Of a DNA stretch of 61,019 bases, positions 17,564 through 26,755 are shown piece after piece. This stretch comes from Candidatus Saccharimonadota bacterium. Its GTDB lineage: Bacteria > Vulcanimicrobiota > Xenobia > Xenobiales > Xenobiaceae. Within the stretch, counting starts at the first letter, position 1; each line of letters opens with the position of its first letter. The DNA lies in the NCBI GenBank assembly GCA_004554425.1, contig SFMI01000005.1, forward strand, positions 1 through 61,019, given 5' to 3'. The notes beneath the pieces are model-generated. The model was not told the DNA's origin and did not search any database. It was given only the letters and a program-made list of their open reading frames with translations. A program made the translations under genes and the position numbers.

Positions 17564-17578
17564 AAACTTTAGGGCCAA

Positions 17579-17607
17579 ATTTTAATACTTTTGGTACTCT
17601 ATGTCAA
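17579..17607 (-). promoter_or_regulatory. Sigma-70-type promoter of rpsU
   Basis: On the minus strand TTGACA (17607-17602), a 17-bp spacer and TAAAAT (17584-17579) form a near-consensus promoter. Transcription would start near 17572, giving a leader of about 88 nt before rpsU. Confidence 0.8.
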
Positions 17608-17653
17608 GACTTTAAGGGATAGTTACGCAGTTAGAGGTGGCCTGGCTTAGAAT

Positions 17654-17689
17654 AAAAGACCTCCGCTGGCTATGCTAAACGGAGGTCTT
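17654..17689 (-). terminator. Intrinsic terminator of the phosphohexomutase gene
   Basis: Perfect 10-bp arms 17656-17665 and 17680-17689 with a 14-nt loop. On the minus strand the stem is followed by TTAT. It lies 22 bp past the stop of the mutase gene. Confidence 0.75.
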
Positions 17690-17710
17690 GAGCTTAAGTC
17701 AATTCAAAAG

Positions 17711-20278
17711 CTACTTGTCTTCTTTAAGCAACTCTTTATAGAGAGGAGTGGGGACGGCTGGGAAATCGCGGAAATACTTCTGGAAGACTTCGTTCATATA
17801 AGCTTTATCGGTACCGTCAAAGTAAACTTTCGACTTGGCATCTGTTCCGGAAGGACGTAAGCAAATGTCACGTACTTTCGCGCCTTTAAACCAAAGTTGC
17901 AATCCGTCTGACCAAACGTCAATGCGCTCGAGAGCTTTCCATTCGTCAGCCATGCCGGGGATAGCTTCAGTGAGAATGGCTTTTACCTCGTCTAAGCTGA
18001 GAACTTTGCCTCTATTGGTGAGCGAAGGATCTTTCATAGCCAAAGCTAAGCGGCGGAAGTAGTTATTGAAGCGATCTTTTTCAGCAATACCGGCAGCTTT
18101 GGCTTTAGCCAATTCTTCGGGATCGAAAATAGCTTCGTTGTAGTGGATCTTATCGCCGCGGAATTCCATCTTGTTGGCAATAGCATCTCTGGTGAAAAGG
18201 TTGGAGAGATGGTTGTGCAAGAAAAGGTCGGCTATATTTCCTGTCTCTTTGTATTTTAAGTAGAGCTTGGAAACCATAACTACAGCGGAAATACAAGCTT
18301 CGCCACTGCTCTTTTCACGCATAGCGATAATCTTTTGGCCTAAAATATTGTGGATAGGCTCGCGGGGACCGCCAATTTTTCCTCCGCTCTCTTCGCCAGC
18401 GTGATGCACTTTAGGCTTGGGGCCAATAACGATTTTATTGCCTAGTTCGTCGCAAACGGCCACAACTTCTCCGGGGTGTTCAGCCATAGCTTTTTCGACA
18501 TTGCGTTCTACTGCGGCAATTTCTTTAAAACCTACAGGAGTGCGTACGACGGGAATGTCGTGCTTCTGAGCCCACTCGTCCCAAGACAGAGCTGATACAT
18601 AGGTATGAATATCAAAGCTGGAATAATCTTTCCAACTGCCGTCATCTTCCATGCTGGCGCGATCGCTTTCGGCCAACATAAGGAAAAATTGGTTGGGTGA
18701 GAAGAGAGCGAAGATTTTATCGTCAGTTATTTTAATAGAACTGATGCCGTCGGCGGTCAATTTTGCCTCTTCGCTGACGGGGACGATCTGACCGGCTACA
18801 AAGCGGTCGGAGTCGGGGTCGACGTTGAAAACTATCTGACCTATAGGAGCATCTTTTAAAATTACTCCGTAATTGGCCGATTTTACGACGATAGGCATAC
18901 TGGCGTCTACGCTGTCGTGTACGACTTCATATTCGGAAGAGTTTTTCTTCTGAGCTACGCGGAAACCGATATTATGGAAGAAGGGATCTTCTTCGGTGCG
19001 GATGTAGCCACCGACAAAAGCTCCGTCAATACCTAATTCTTCGAGAATGGGAGCGATAGTTTTATAGCCAGCACCACCGAAGAAATCGAGTTTGAGGCGC
19101 ATACCTTCGGCGATAGCTTTTTTGACCATTTTCAAAGCAGCTGGAGAAGCGGGGCCTTTGCGTAAATAGTCGGCATAGAGGCTGCACATACGTTTGTAAG
19201 TTAAACTGTGATGCAACAAAGGATCGTCGGCAGCAGCCAGCTTTATGGTATAGCCGGTAGTTTCGCACTGCTCTAAAATTTTGTACATTTGCTCGACGAT
19301 TTTAGAGTATTCGGGAGGCAAATACTGGGAACCGTCTGGACCGAGAATTTTATCACTCTGCTTCTGAGGAGCACCGTGACTGGAAGTATAGTAATCGCCG
19401 CCGGACAGACCTAACATATAAGTTAAGAAACTCCACATAAAAATGGTGGAGGTGTCTTTATTGTCGGCATTTTCGGTTAAGAAAACATTAAAGCCGCGAG
19501 CTGCGTAAATACGGGAAACTAAGCTTACGAAACGCGGAGTGTTGGAGCGAGTTTCGCCGCCAACTATACGAACAGGATTTTTACGTACAAAATCCATAGC
19601 TTGAGCCAAAGGCATACCAAAAATAGCCTCGATGGTTTTTACTCCCTGCGGGCCCAGATGCTTGGCTACTTCTTCAGGAGTGCGCACTGGCAGAGAGGCG
19701 ATATGCTCTTTGTGTAATTGCGGTACGATATTGCTCAATGATTCGGCCATCAAAGCCAACATATACTCGTTGATACGATAGCGATGGTCCCAAGGACAAA
19801 GAACATTTTGGTTTTCGCGTACACCGGCTGTCGAAACTTTCGCTTCTTTGGCAAAGGCGTCAACTTGAGCTCTTAAGTTGATTGTTTTGGCAATTTCGGG
19901 AGTAATGCAAAACTGACTAGCCTGAGGAGAATCGATCTGGAAAGGCGGATGGTTACTTATGTTGTAATTTTTAGCTTCCCAGCTAGTTAGGCTGCGCCTG
20001 GTTTGCTCTAAGAAAAAAGCTTTCATTTGAGCTGGAGTCATGCTGGGGGTGACTACGGTTGGATTTTCTTGATTTTGGACAGTCACTTTATCACTCCGAG
20101 AAGAAGAATTTAGGCTCTTTGTTTTCGCCTTTGAACCTCGGCTGTCCTGGTGCGGAGCGTTTGTTGCCGCCGTCGCCTTTGTTTTGTGTGTGTTATCTGG
20201 CTGTTGTGGCAGCGCCTCTGCGTATAGCGGCGCTAAAGAAATAATGGCCGAAGCCGCTAAAAGACCGAGCTTCTTCAT
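17711..20278 (-). CDS. Phosphohexomutase-family enzyme with Sec signal peptide
   Basis: 855-residue protein of the phosphoglucomutase/phosphomannomutase superfamily with all four active-site loops: the phosphoserine loop TSSHGA with Ser300, the metal loop DPDSDR (487-492), the sugar loop GEESGG (628-633) and the phosphate loop RPSGTD (808-813). Unusually, it begins with a textbook signal peptide: MKK, a hydrophobic core to about residue 18, and AEA as a cleavage site. A Ser/Lys/Asn-rich linker follows to about residue 80. The ATG at 20278 has CAGGAAGG upstream; the longer frame to 20395 has no such support. Family enzymes are cytoplasmic and usually 450-600 residues, so both location and length are odd. 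Substrate is unknown. It sits between topB and rpsU with its own terminator. Confidence 0.85.
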   Translation of the reverse strand: MKKLGLLAASAIISLAPLYAEALPQQPDNTHKTKATAATNAPHQDSRGSKAKTKSLNSSSRSDKVTVQNQENPTVVTPSMTPAQMKAFFLEQTRRSLTSWEAKNYNISNHPPFQIDSPQASQFCITPEIAKTINLRAQVDAFAKEAKVSTAGVRENQNVLCPWDHRYRINEYMLALMAESLSNIVPQLHKEHIASLPVRTPEEVAKHLGPQGVKTIEAIFGMPLAQAMDFVRKNPVRIVGGETRSNTPRFVSLVSRIYAARGFNVFLTENADNKDTSTIFMWSFLTYMLGLSGGDYYTSSHGAPQKQSDKILGPDGSQYLPPEYSKIVEQMYKILEQCETTGYTIKLAAADDPLLHHSLTYKRMCSLYADYLRKGPASPAALKMVKKAIAEGMRLKLDFFGGAGYKTIAPILEELGIDGAFVGGYIRTEEDPFFHNIGFRVAQKKNSSEYEVVHDSVDASMPIVVKSANYGVILKDAPIGQIVFNVDPDSDRFVAGQIVPVSEEAKLTADGISSIKITDDKIFALFSPNQFFLMLAESDRASMEDDGSWKDYSSFDIHTYVSALSWDEWAQKHDIPVVRTPVGFKEIAAVERNVEKAMAEHPGEVVAVCDELGNKIVIGPKPKVHHAGEESGGKIGGPREPIHNILGQKIIAMREKSSGEACISAVVMVSKLYLKYKETGNIADLFLHNHLSNLFTRDAIANKMEFRGDKIHYNEAIFDPEELAKAKAAGIAEKDRFNNYFRRLALAMKDPSLTNRGKVLSLDEVKAILTEAIPGMADEWKALERIDVWSDGLQLWFKGAKVRDICLRPSGTDAKSKVYFDGTDKAYMNEVFQKYFRDFPAVPTPLYKELLKEDK

Positions 20279-20410
20279 AAATATAAACCTTCCTGAAAGC
20301 ATTTTCCCCACTACAAAACTTCGAGTAGAGCAAAAGTTTGCCCTCCGTTCAAAGGTGTCGGTTAAGAAGCTCGGTTGCCTTTTTAATATACACATTTTAG
20401 CCGACAGCTA

Positions 20411-23389
20411 TTAGACATCGGCCTTTTTTCGTGTAGTGCGCTTAGGCTTAGCTTCGGCGCTGGCATCTTCTGGTGCACTGCTGCCGACACTGGTTTTTTT
20501 CCGTGTAGTGCGCTTAGGCTTAACCTCGGCGCTGGCATCTTCTGGCGCACTGCTGTCGGCACTGGCTTTTTTTCGTGTAGTGCGCTTAGGCTTAACCTCG
20601 GCGCTGGCATCTTCTGGCGCACTGCTGTCGGCACTGGCTTTTTTTCGTGTAGTGCGCTTAGGCTTAGCTTCGGCGTTGGCATCTTCTGGCGCACTGCTGT
20701 CGGCACTGGCTTTTTTGCGTGTAGTGCGCTTAGGCTTAACTTCGGCGCTGGCATCTTCTGATGTGCTGCTGTCGGCAGTTGTGCTGGCAGTCGTCGGGCT
20801 GGAAGTAGTAGCAGCCGCTTTGGGGAAGCGCGGCATAAACTCGAAACCATAGCGACCTGTGGAGGGGTTAAGCACAACATAGCCTTTGAAAGGTTTGTTA
20901 TATTTAGAAATAAAGTTTTCTAGTAATTCGGTGCGTCCGTGTTCCAGGAAATAGGCCAGCTCTTCGTGACTTATGGGACGTTGACAGATAAGGCGGGGCA
21001 TAGTGAATCCTTTTTTGTGGGATCCATTTTGTACGCATACTTGCTGACATTGGTAGCTGGAAGCATTTTCTGTCACGTGGCAATTTTTGTCGAAGGGACA
21101 AACTCCTAAAATTTCGTCACTGACAGGTAAAGAGACTGTGTCAGAAACTACTGTGCCATTGTCTGTTTCTAATTCAACAGTATTGTTCTGAAAACGAAGC
21201 TTAGCCTTGTAAGTCTGTTTGCCGCTGCCTTTGAAGCCTTCTAAGTAGTCGGTTTCGCCTTTTTCTAAAAGCTCGCTCATAGTGCGAGTATCGATATAAC
21301 GGCCATTTTTATCTTTCCAGACAATAAAAGAACAACCCTCGCCGTCTTTACCTTGGTTGGCTTCGCAGGCATAAAAGCGCATTTTTTCATAAACTTGGTG
21401 CTTATGACATACCGGGCAAAGGCCTAGAGGCTTTTCATCGGCGTAAATATCGGCGTATTCAAAGTTTTTAGTTTTGGAAACAATCTCTTTAGTGTAATCG
21501 ACAATATCGTCCATATAAGCTTTACGTTTATAAGTTCCGTGCTCTACTTGATTGAGATTGTATTCCATACGGCCGGTTAGCTCCGGAGAAGCTAAACGGT
21601 GACAGCCTATACGCTTAAGTAAATCTATTAAAATTATGCCTTTGGTTGTGGCTTTCAAAGCTCGATCGGCACGTTCTATGTAGCCTCTGGTGAGCAAAGC
21701 CTCAATAATTTCGGCGCGAGTGGCTGGAGTACCTAAGCCAGTTTCCTCGATAGCGTTGGAAAGCTCTTCATCTTCAACTTGCTTACCGGCGTTTTCCATT
21801 AAGCTTAAAAGTCTGGCTTCGGTAATGCGCGTCGGCGGCTTAGTCATTTCGTCTTTGAGAGTAACTTCTTTGTTGCACGCTAGGGCCGGAGCCTGAGGAG
21901 TGGCTTTCAACTCTGGAAGGGCCGAGCACTCTTCTTGGGAGTCGTAACCATAGACTTCTTTCCAACCTTTTTCGCTTAAGAAGTTGCCTTTAGTGCGGAA
22001 GGTAAAGGCTTCACCTTCAGCTTTTACGGTAGTAATTCGCTCTATAACTGTGGTAACGGCAGGGGGGAAGAAGGCGGCCAAAAAGCGCCGTAGGATTAAA
22101 TTGTAAATTTTGGCTTCATCGTCACGCAAGCTGCGGCCCGCCAGCTGACTGGTGGGAATAATGGCAAAGTGATCGGAAATGCGTGAATCATCAAATATTT
22201 TGCCGTAATTGCGCAATTTGGGCTCAGCTAAAAGTTTGCTGGCAGCTGTGGCGTAGAGGGGGAAATTTAAACTCCCTTCTTCGGCCCGAGAAGCGTAAGC
22301 GGTCATGCCGCTCCAAATGCGCTTGACTTGGCCTACATAGTCGGTGGGCAAACATCTAGAAGAAGTACGCGGATAAGTGATGAGCTTATGACTTTCGTAA
22401 AGACGCTGAGCGGCAGCTAGTGTACTCTTAGCTGATAAGCCAAAGCGTCTGTTGGCTTCGCGTTGCAAAGAGGTTAAGTCAAAAAGAGGCGGGGCCGCTT
22501 CGGGTTTATTTTTACGGGTCTCTTCTACTTGAGCTTGGCGTCCTTTTACGGTTTGCTCTATATGTTCGGCCAAAGTCCGATCAAAAATAGCTTCGTCACG
22601 TCCCTTGAAGCTTTTTTCTTCGGAAATTTGTTTGGGATCGAATTTGGGATCGAAATATACCGCTTCGTAGGTATGCGGTTTAGTTTCATTCTCTTGATTG
22701 ACAGGAACTTCAAACTTGGCTTTCAAGCGCCAGTAGGGAGCTGGACGGAATTTTAATATGTCTAATTCGTGACTTTGCAACATCGCCAAAGTTGGGGTTT
22801 GAACACGACCTGCCGACCAGGATACCTTTTCGGTGCGTGTTTTTAAGCGGCGGGTGAGAGCACGAGTAGAATTTATACCGATAAGCCAGTCAGCTTCAGA
22901 TCGACATTGAGCGGCTTGGTATAAGTTCTCATAGTTGGAACCTGGCTTGAGAGACGCAAAACCATTGCGTATAGCTTCTGGAGTCATAGATTGTAACCAC
23001 AGGCGCAAGATAGGCTTTTTAATTTTGCAAAAAGAGACTAATTCACGAAAAATAAGTTCGCCTTCGCGCCCGGCATCACAAGCGTTGACTACGGCGTCTA
23101 CGTCGGCTCTTTTAGCCAATTTAGCAATAATCCGCAAACGCGTTGTGCATTTATCTTTGGCTTTTAAGCTGAAACTCTTGGGAATAATGGGTAAGTCTTC
23201 TAATTTCCAAGCTTTGTATTTGGGATCGATTTCCTCAGGAGAGATAAACTCGACCAAATGGCCGACTGCCCAAGTTATAACATTATTTTCGCTCTCCAAG
23301 TATTCTTTTTCATCTTTGCAGCCGCCCAGCGCCTTGGCAATATCTTTGGCAACGCTGGGTTTTTCGGCGATAATAAGATGCTTAGACAA
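20411..23389 (-). CDS. topB: DNA topoisomerase III-type (type IA) with repeat tail
   Basis: 992-residue type IA topoisomerase. The Toprim domain opens with LIIAEKPSVAKDIAKAL and has the acidic NACDAGREGELIF. GRVQTPTLAML and the active-site tyrosine in LITYPRTSSRCL follow. The distal part has zinc-ribbon-like pieces (CPVCHKH, CPFDKNC with later Cys), then a Ser/Thr/Ala linker and five 24-residue repeats carrying KPKRTTRKK, probably a DNA-binding tail. TTG at 23389 is the start, set by AGGAGG 7 nt upstream; it places the Toprim strand at the normal N-terminus. It decatenates or relaxes DNA. The gene stands between recN and the mutase gene on the same strand. Confidence 0.93.
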   Translation of the reverse strand: MSKHLIIAEKPSVAKDIAKALGGCKDEKEYLESENNVITWAVGHLVEFISPEEIDPKYKAWKLEDLPIIPKSFSLKAKDKCTTRLRIIAKLAKRADVDAVVNACDAGREGELIFRELVSFCKIKKPILRLWLQSMTPEAIRNGFASLKPGSNYENLYQAAQCRSEADWLIGINSTRALTRRLKTRTEKVSWSAGRVQTPTLAMLQSHELDILKFRPAPYWRLKAKFEVPVNQENETKPHTYEAVYFDPKFDPKQISEEKSFKGRDEAIFDRTLAEHIEQTVKGRQAQVEETRKNKPEAAPPLFDLTSLQREANRRFGLSAKSTLAAAQRLYESHKLITYPRTSSRCLPTDYVGQVKRIWSGMTAYASRAEEGSLNFPLYATAASKLLAEPKLRNYGKIFDDSRISDHFAIIPTSQLAGRSLRDDEAKIYNLILRRFLAAFFPPAVTTVIERITTVKAEGEAFTFRTKGNFLSEKGWKEVYGYDSQEECSALPELKATPQAPALACNKEVTLKDEMTKPPTRITEARLLSLMENAGKQVEDEELSNAIEETGLGTPATRAEIIEALLTRGYIERADRALKATTKGIILIDLLKRIGCHRLASPELTGRMEYNLNQVEHGTYKRKAYMDDIVDYTKEIVSKTKNFEYADIYADEKPLGLCPVCHKHQVYEKMRFYACEANQGKDGEGCSFIVWKDKNGRYIDTRTMSELLEKGETDYLEGFKGSGKQTYKAKLRFQNNTVELETDNGTVVSDTVSLPVSDEILGVCPFDKNCHVTENASSYQCQQVCVQNGSHKKGFTMPRLICQRPISHEELAYFLEHGRTELLENFISKYNKPFKGYVVLNPSTGRYGFEFMPRFPKAAATTSSPTTASTTADSSTSEDASAEVKPKRTTRKKASADSSAPEDANAEAKPKRTTRKKASADSSAPEDASAEVKPKRTTRKKASADSSAPEDASAEVKPKRTTRKKTSVGSSAPEDASAEAKPKRTTRKKADV
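20423..20776 (-). repeat. Five tandem 72-bp repeats in the topB 3' end
   Basis: Four full 72-bp units and one 66-bp unit encode ADSSAPEDASAEV followed by KPKRTTRKK and a short joint. The copies are nearly identical at the DNA level, differing at a few positions, which indicates recent expansion and probable length variation between strains. The encoded tail alternates acidic and basic blocks. Confidence 0.9.
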
Positions 23390-23504
23390 GAATAGCCTCC
23401 TGAGGTGCCTTTGCTGGCAGAAAAATTTTGACATACAGCCAAGACGGGCAATATGGTAAAAAAAGTTAATTAACCCAAGTATTTTACCTGGAACTTACGG
23501 CACG

Positions 23505-25253
23505 TCAAGATCGGCGTTTGTTTCGGGGTTGAGTATTGCGCAACAGAGAGCGGGCGTGCTCTAAGGCTTGATCTAAAGAAGCTCCTCCGCTCATCATTCT
23601 GGCAATCTCTCTCTCTCTTTCGCTTCCTTCCAAGATGCGCACATGGGTCGAGGTGCGTCCGTCGCTCACCTCTTTATATAGATAATGGTGGCGATCGCCA
23701 GCCACGGCCAAAATAGGCAAATGAGTAATACAAATAACTTGAGAGCGTGATGCTAAACCGCGCAGCCGTTCGGCTACTGCCTGGGCGGCGTTGCCTCCCA
23801 AGCCTGTATCTATTTCGTCGAAAAAGAAAGTGGCCGTTTTTTGAAATTCGGAAAATAAACTGAGTAAGGCTAACATAATGCGGGAAATTTCACCGCCTGA
23901 AGCAATTTGGGCTAGCGGCTTGGGAGCTTCTCCAGGGTTGGGAGCGATGACAAATTCGATAATATCGCCTCCGTGGACGGCAACTTCTTTGTATTTGGAG
24001 ATAAAACCGGTCAGTTCGTCAGGTGTTTGATCTGTACTAGTATTGTCCGCAAAAGCAACGCTAAAACGGCAGTGAGGCATATCTACTTTGGCTAGCTCTT
24101 CCTCTACAGCTCGGGCCAGATCCTGAGCATGACGATGGCGCAAAGAGGAAATTTCGTCCATGAATTTTTCCCTTTGGCTTAGACATTTAAGAAGCTCGTG
24201 CTCCAAATGCTCAGAACGCGAAGCGCTGTTTTCCAACTGCTCTAAGTGGCTGGATGTTTGCTGACGATATTGCAACACTTCCTCTATGGAAGGGCCGTAT
24301 TTGCGCATAATTGTACGTAATTTGTCGTATCGGTTGTGTAAAGTTTCCAAACTTTCACTATCGGAAATGATACTGTCAGCATAAGCGCTTAACTCGTAAA
24401 TATTATCGTCTATAATAGCTAGCGCTTCATTTAGGCTGTCGACAATAGGGGTTAAGCGTTTATCTTGGCTTTGCAAAGAAGATAAGCTGCCGCAAATATT
24501 GGCTAGGAGATCGCGGGGGCCGCTGTCAGCTGTCAAATCGGCATGAGCCGATAAAGCTCCGTTACGCAAGTCGGCAGCAGCAGCTAAAATTTTTATCTGC
24601 TCTTCAAGTTTGAGGTCTTCTCCAGGTTGTGGGGCCGTTTCGTCTATTTCGTTAAGTTCGTGCTGAGCCCAGTCTATTTCACGTAAACGAGAACGCTCAC
24701 CTTCGCGTAATTCTTGCAACTCTCGGTGCAATTCTCGACAGCGGCGATACGATTCGGCGTATTTGTTGAGGAGTTGCTCGTAAGATGAATCTTGAGAAAT
24801 AATGTAGCGATCCAACACTTTATAATGATCGTTGGGACGCAACAAGGAGTATTGCTGATGTTGTCCATGCAAATCTACCAACATGGAACCAATTTCACGC
24901 AAGACGGCTAGGGTGGCAGGCTTACCATTTATGCGACAAGAGGCTCGGCCGACAGCTTTAAAATCTCGATTGAGTAGCAATTCGTCTTCGTCGTTTTCTT
25001 CAAAGCCAAGTTCCTCGAGCTTGAGACTTACTTCCTCAGGAATATCGACAAATCTGGCTGCTACAAAACCGCCGCTTGCTCCACTGCGCAGAGGTTTGTC
25101 CCTAACCATAGAGCCGAGTAAAAAGCCCATGGCGTCAATGATTAAAGATTTGCCTGCTCCGGTTTCGCCGGTAAGTATATTGAGGCCGTCAATAAAATAA
25201 AACGTCTCATCTTCTACCAGAGCAAAGTTGCGAATGGCCAATTCTGATAACAT
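23505..25253 (-). CDS. recN: DNA repair protein RecN
   Basis: 582-residue SMC-like ATPase for double-strand-break repair. It starts with MLSELAIRNFALVEDE and the Walker A GETGAGKS near residue 35; the coiled-coil arms occupy the middle (about 150-370), and the C-terminal head has the signature ASGGEISRIMLAL and the Walker B FFFDEIDTGLGG. ATG 25253 fits the family N-terminus, although its SD (TTGGAA) is modest; the frame extends to 25397 without support. It is divergent from the second M16 peptidase gene with a 150-bp gap. Full length. Confidence 0.95.
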   Translation of the reverse strand: MLSELAIRNFALVEDETFYFIDGLNILTGETGAGKSLIIDAMGFLLGSMVRDKPLRSGASGGFVAARFVDIPEEVSLKLEELGFEENDEDELLLNRDFKAVGRASCRINGKPATLAVLREIGSMLVDLHGQHQQYSLLRPNDHYKVLDRYIISQDSSYEQLLNKYAESYRRCRELHRELQELREGERSRLREIDWAQHELNEIDETAPQPGEDLKLEEQIKILAAAADLRNGALSAHADLTADSGPRDLLANICGSLSSLQSQDKRLTPIVDSLNEALAIIDDNIYELSAYADSIISDSESLETLHNRYDKLRTIMRKYGPSIEEVLQYRQQTSSHLEQLENSASRSEHLEHELLKCLSQREKFMDEISSLRHRHAQDLARAVEEELAKVDMPHCRFSVAFADNTSTDQTPDELTGFISKYKEVAVHGGDIIEFVIAPNPGEAPKPLAQIASGGEISRIMLALLSLFSEFQKTATFFFDEIDTGLGGNAAQAVAERLRGLASRSQVICITHLPILAVAGDRHHYLYKEVSDGRTSTHVRILEGSEREREIARMMSGGASLDQALEHARSLLRNTQPRNKRRS

Positions 25254-25403
25254 AAAGCATTCCAATCTGCGGCAGAGAAAATTTGCGAGGCAAAATTTCA
25301 TTTTTGTTTTTTTTCTTCCTCTTTTCCCTGGCAAAGGAAAGAAGGATACAGGCAAGAAAAAGGCCGAGTTTCCTTGACAGATGTTTAAGCTTTTCAAATT
25401 GAG

Positions 25404-26681
25404 ATGATTAAGAAGACAGAATTAACCAACGGTATTTTGGTAATCAGCGAGCAAATTCCCCAATTTGCTTCCTGCTCCTTAGGAGTGTGGGTGCAAAGTG
25501 GCACTCGCAATGATGAGCCGTACAATTTGGGCATGGCCCACTTTTTGGAGCACATGCTTTTTAAAGGCACAGAGCGGCGTACGGCTTTGCGTTTAGCCCA
25601 AGATATGGATCTGTTGGGTGGTCGTATGAATGCTTTTACCGAGCAAGAGCAAACGTGTCTATATACGGTTGTGCTCAGTGAGCATGTTGCGCAAGCTTTT
25701 GAAATTTTGGCCGATATGTTGGTAAATTCTTCGTTTGATGAAGCTGAGTTGCGCCGTGAACAAGGGGTCGTGTGCGAAGAGATAAAAATGGTGGAAGACG
25801 AAACTGAAGAGTTGGCTTCTGACCTTTTTTATGCTTCTATTTGGCCAGATCATCCATTAGGCAAGCCTATTCAAGGCACGATAGAATCGGTGCAAAGCTT
25901 CACTCAAAATGCACTTTTTGAATATTTGCATCGCCATTATAAGCCCGAGCGTATTATTGTGGCTGCTGCTGGAGCTATAGAACATGATAAGTTAGTGCAA
26001 TTGACAGAGCGCTATTTGCAAAATGGCTGGTTAATGCGCCGTCCTGTTTCTCAGTTCAACGTCGAAGCTGGGCCAAAATTATGGTGGGCTTGCCCTCCTG
26101 GAGGTACGCCCAAACCTGCTGCGGTCATCAATGTAAAATATCGCCCTACCGAGCAAGTTAGTATTTGCTGTGGTTGGCAGTGTCTGGCTCAAGACGACCC
26201 GCGAGGATGCATATTGTCTGTTCTAGACAGTGTTTTGGGCGGTTCTCTTTCTTGCCGTCTTTTCCAGGAAATTCGCGAAAAAAGCGGTTTGGCTTATTCT
26301 GTAGAGACTTTCCGTTCCACTTATAGTGATGCTGGTCTTTTTGGTGTAGAAGTAAGTTGTTCGGCTGCCAATGTTTCTGCGGTAATGGACAGTATACGCA
26401 GAATTTTTAAAGCTATTTTAGCCGAAGGCATCACTGAAGATGAATTGGAGAGAGCTCGTCAGCATATTAAAAGCTCCTATGCTCTGAGCTTAGAATCTAG
26501 TTTCGGGCGTATGAGCTGTATTGTGCAAAATGAACGTGTTTGGGGACGTCAGATCAGCTTGGAAGAGCTTTGTCAAGATTTAGACAGAGTGAAAAACGAC
26601 GATATTATAGAGTTCTCCCGCAAATTCTTTAATTTAGATAAATTAACTACTGCAGCTGCTGGCCCTATATATTCTTTGTAA
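25404..26681 (+). CDS. M16 family zinc peptidase
   Basis: 425-residue M16B-type peptidase, close to the YmxG/PqqL-like processing peptidases. Zinc ligands are in HFLEHMLFKGT (first His about residue 47), with the third in EQGVVCEEIKMVED. The second domain contains SLSCRLFQEIREKSGLAYSV. It has no signal peptide. It is followed after a 74-bp gap by dapB, an order seen near lysine-pathway genes in several bacteria, so it may be the ymxG-type gene of this genome. The SD of the ATG at 25404 is weak. Confidence 0.92.
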   Translation: MIKKTELTNGILVISEQIPQFASCSLGVWVQSGTRNDEPYNLGMAHFLEHMLFKGTERRTALRLAQDMDLLGGRMNAFTEQEQTCLYTVVLSEHVAQAFEILADMLVNSSFDEAELRREQGVVCEEIKMVEDETEELASDLFYASIWPDHPLGKPIQGTIESVQSFTQNALFEYLHRHYKPERIIVAAAGAIEHDKLVQLTERYLQNGWLMRRPVSQFNVEAGPKLWWACPPGGTPKPAAVINVKYRPTEQVSICCGWQCLAQDDPRGCILSVLDSVLGGSLSCRLFQEIREKSGLAYSVETFRSTYSDAGLFGVEVSCSAANVSAVMDSIRRIFKAILAEGITEDELERARQHIKSSYALSLESSFGRMSCIVQNERVWGRQISLEELCQDLDRVKNDDIIEFSRKFFNLDKLTTAAAGPIYSL

Positions 26682-26755
26682 TAGGGCGTAGAATAGCGCG
26701 GTAAAAGCTGATAGTTGTAAAAATAAAAATTTTGTTCTGCATTCAGGAGGTTTGC

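Noticed and set aside
20423-20776. Repeat block considered as a CRISPR array
   Set aside because: Units are directly adjacent, without unique spacers, and code for the topB tail.
20436-20852. 138-codon plus-strand frame opposite the topB tail
   Set aside because: It is a mirror of the 72-bp repeats, with no SD; the minus-strand protein is clear.
25374-25379. TTGACA before the second M16 gene
   Set aside because: No -10 hexamer at a 16-18 bp spacing.
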